Below are positions 41,800-43,032 of a stretch of DNA of 43,032 nucleotides, piece after piece; position 1 is the first letter of the stretch; every line of letters begins with the position of its first letter. The stretch is from JBHHXR01 sp046757205 (GTDB lineage: Bacteria > Pseudomonadota > Alphaproteobacteria > Rhodobacterales > Rhodobacteraceae), in assembly GCA_046757205.1 (NCBI GenBank), contig JBHHXR010000001.1, positions 1 through 43,032 of the forward strand, written 5' to 3'. The translations under genes were made by a program, and so were the position numbers. The notes beneath the pieces were generated by a model. That model made no database searches and was not told where the DNA came from. It saw only the letters and a list, made by a program, of their open reading frames with translations.

Positions 41800-43032
41800 A
41801 TGCGGAAGAGACATTGGCTGTATTTGCTGTCGGGGCTCGGCATCGCAGGCGTCGCGGCGGCTTTTCAGGCCCGGATGGGAAGCGCCGGATTCTTCCTTGT
41901 CGTGGTGGCGTCTTTCGCGGTTTTCGCGGTTATCCTCGAATTTGCGCTGCGCGACGACAGCCGGGTGCGGCGCAGCGGCGGCGACCGCGCGCCGGACAAA
42001 CCGCCGCAGGAGCTTTCGCGCACCGTCCTGAACCAGATCCCGGCCCCGGTCATCGTGGTCGGGCGAAACGGGCTTGTCGCCTATGCCAACCCGGCCTCGT
42101 TCCGGGCGTTTCCCTGGCTGGAACGCAACAGCCATTTCGCCTCGCTCTTCCGGGCGCCGGCGTTCGTCGGGGCGGTAGGCGAGGTTCTGCAGTCGGGCGG
42201 CCTCCGGGAGGTCGCGTTTTCCGCGCACCACGGTACCGAACGGTATTACGAGGCGCAGGTTTCCGCCCTGCCGGACAGCGACGGTTTCCTGCCCGAGGCC
42301 CGTGCGCTCATTCTTGTCATGGACCGCAGCGCCGAGCGGCTGACGGAAATGAAACGTCGCGATTTCGTCGCCAATGCCAGTCACGAACTGCGCACGCCGC
42401 TTGCGTCGATCGCCGGTTTCGCGGAGACCCTGCGGGGGCCGGCAAGAAACGACCCCGAAGCGAGCGCCGAGTTCGTCGGCATCATCGCCGATCAGGCGGC
42501 GCGCATGCAGCGTCTGGTCGACGACCTCCTGGCGCTGAGCCGGATCGAACTGACGGAAAACGAAACGCCGGCCGGGGAGGTCGATCTCGATGCGCTGGCC
42601 GGCGAGGCCGTCCGGGCGCTGGAGCCGGAGGCGGCGAAGCGGGGAATTTCGCTGCGCCACGAACCGGCACCGGGCGGGGTTCCCGTCAGCGGCGACCGCG
42701 AGCAGCTGTATCAGGTGGTGCTCAACCTGATTGACAACGCCATCAAGTATTCGCGCCGCAACGATACGGTAACCGTCGGCCCGGCCGACGCCGCACCGCC
42801 CCGGTCGGGCCGCGTCGGCGTTTGTGTTGCCGACACCGGACCGGGCATCGCTCCGGAGCACGTTCCGCGCCTCACTGAACGGTTCTACCGGGTGAGCGCG
42901 CAGGAGAGCCGCGACAGGGGCGGGACCGGGCTCGGGCTGGCGATCGTGAAACACATCCTGAACCGGCACCACGGCGAACTGGAAATCCGCTCGGAGCCGG
43001 GAAAGGGAAGCAGGTTCACGGTGTGGCTGCCC
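41800..43032 (+). CDS. phoR: PhoR-like sensor histidine kinase (3' end outside window)
   Basis: An open frame from ATG 41800 runs to the window end (411 codons), with GGAG about eight bases upstream. Two hydrophobic segments (about 8-22 and 30-48) have only a short loop between them, so no large periplasmic sensor exists. A PAS-like region (about 78-180) has NQIPAPVIVVGRNGLVAYANP. The HisKA domain has phospho-acceptor His195 in DFVANASHELRTPLASIAGF. The ATPase domain has NLIDNAIKYSRR, DTGPGIAPEH and GTGLGLAIVKHIL, reaching the usual last strand (GSRFTVWLP), so few residues are missing. This plan matches PhoR, which phosphorylates PhoB under phosphate limitation. The symbol is probable; the neighbouring pst or phoB genes that would confirm it are outside the window. 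Confidence 0.85.
   Translation, partial: MRKRHWLYLLSGLGIAGVAAAFQARMGSAGFFLVVVASFAVFAVILEFALRDDSRVRRSGGDRAPDKPPQELSRTVLNQIPAPVIVVGRNGLVAYANPASFRAFPWLERNSHFASLFRAPAFVGAVGEVLQSGGLREVAFSAHHGTERYYEAQVSALPDSDGFLPEARALILVMDRSAERLTEMKRRDFVANASHELRTPLASIAGFAETLRGPARNDPEASAEFVGIIADQAARMQRLVDDLLALSRIELTENETPAGEVDLDALAGEAVRALEPEAAKRGISLRHEPAPGGVPVSGDREQLYQVVLNLIDNAIKYSRRNDTVTVGPADAAPPRSGRVGVCVADTGPGIAPEHVPRLTERFYRVSAQESRDRGGTGLGLAIVKHILNRHHGELEIRSEPGKGSRFTVWLP

Overview
The window is a high-GC chromosomal stretch from an alphaproteobacterium. The evidence is the B12-type ribonucleotide reductase tail, a heterotetrameric sarcosine oxidase operon (soxBDAG), the lysC-ptsP pair next to a DUF1178 gene, and a short PhoR-type histidine kinase. 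Genus cannot be set from sequence alone. Coding density is high, with many 1-17 bp overlaps between co-directional genes. No rRNA, tRNA, CRISPR array, transposase or integrase was recognised.

Bases 1-3.2 kb: the 3' end of a class II ribonucleotide reductase (nrdJ type), a roughly 550-bp non-coding gap, a NodT/TolC-type outer-membrane lipoprotein with an added C-terminal LysM domain, and a convergent MsrQ-like membrane haem protein whose stop codon overlaps that of the efflux gene.

Bases 3.4-23.7 kb: a cell-surface polysaccharide locus. Running rightward it encodes a GT4 glycosyltransferase, a GMC oxidoreductase with a ferredoxin-like Cys motif, an FAD enzyme of the UDP-galactopyranose-mutase/amine-oxidase type, a UPF0104 (LPG-synthase-TM) membrane protein, a 42-aa ORF, a GT87 enzyme, UDP-xylose synthase, an unrecognised polytopic protein, two GT2 enzymes, a second UPF0104 protein, a second FAD enzyme, a polysaccharide deacetylase and a Wzx-type flippase. 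A WbpA-like nucleotide-sugar dehydrogenase and an SDR run leftward, and a further SDR runs rightward. Together they could make, modify, flip and polymerise a glycan. The FAD-enzyme/UPF0104 pair is present twice.

Bases 23.9-33.2 kb: a class III aminotransferase; soxBDAG, which oxidises sarcosine with transfer of the one-carbon unit to tetrahydrofolate; a divergent GlxA/AraC-family regulator; and a fatty-acid desaturase coupled to a PhnD-like binding protein that lacks a signal peptide.

Bases 33.2-37.6 kb: the most irregular part. An XRE-type regulator has four phased TAGTGAAT-like boxes in front of it. The last 149 bp around its 3' end are repeated perfectly 728 bp downstream, on the far side of an AT-richer segment holding one orphan membrane-anchored gene. 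Next come a Tat-exported protein with 11 pentapeptide repeats, and an AT-richer beta-propeller gene bracketed by short REP-like repeats.

Bases 37.6-43.0 kb: housekeeping genes ptsP (EI-Ntr), lysC and a DUF1178 gene, then a divergent phoR-like histidine kinase cut by the window end.
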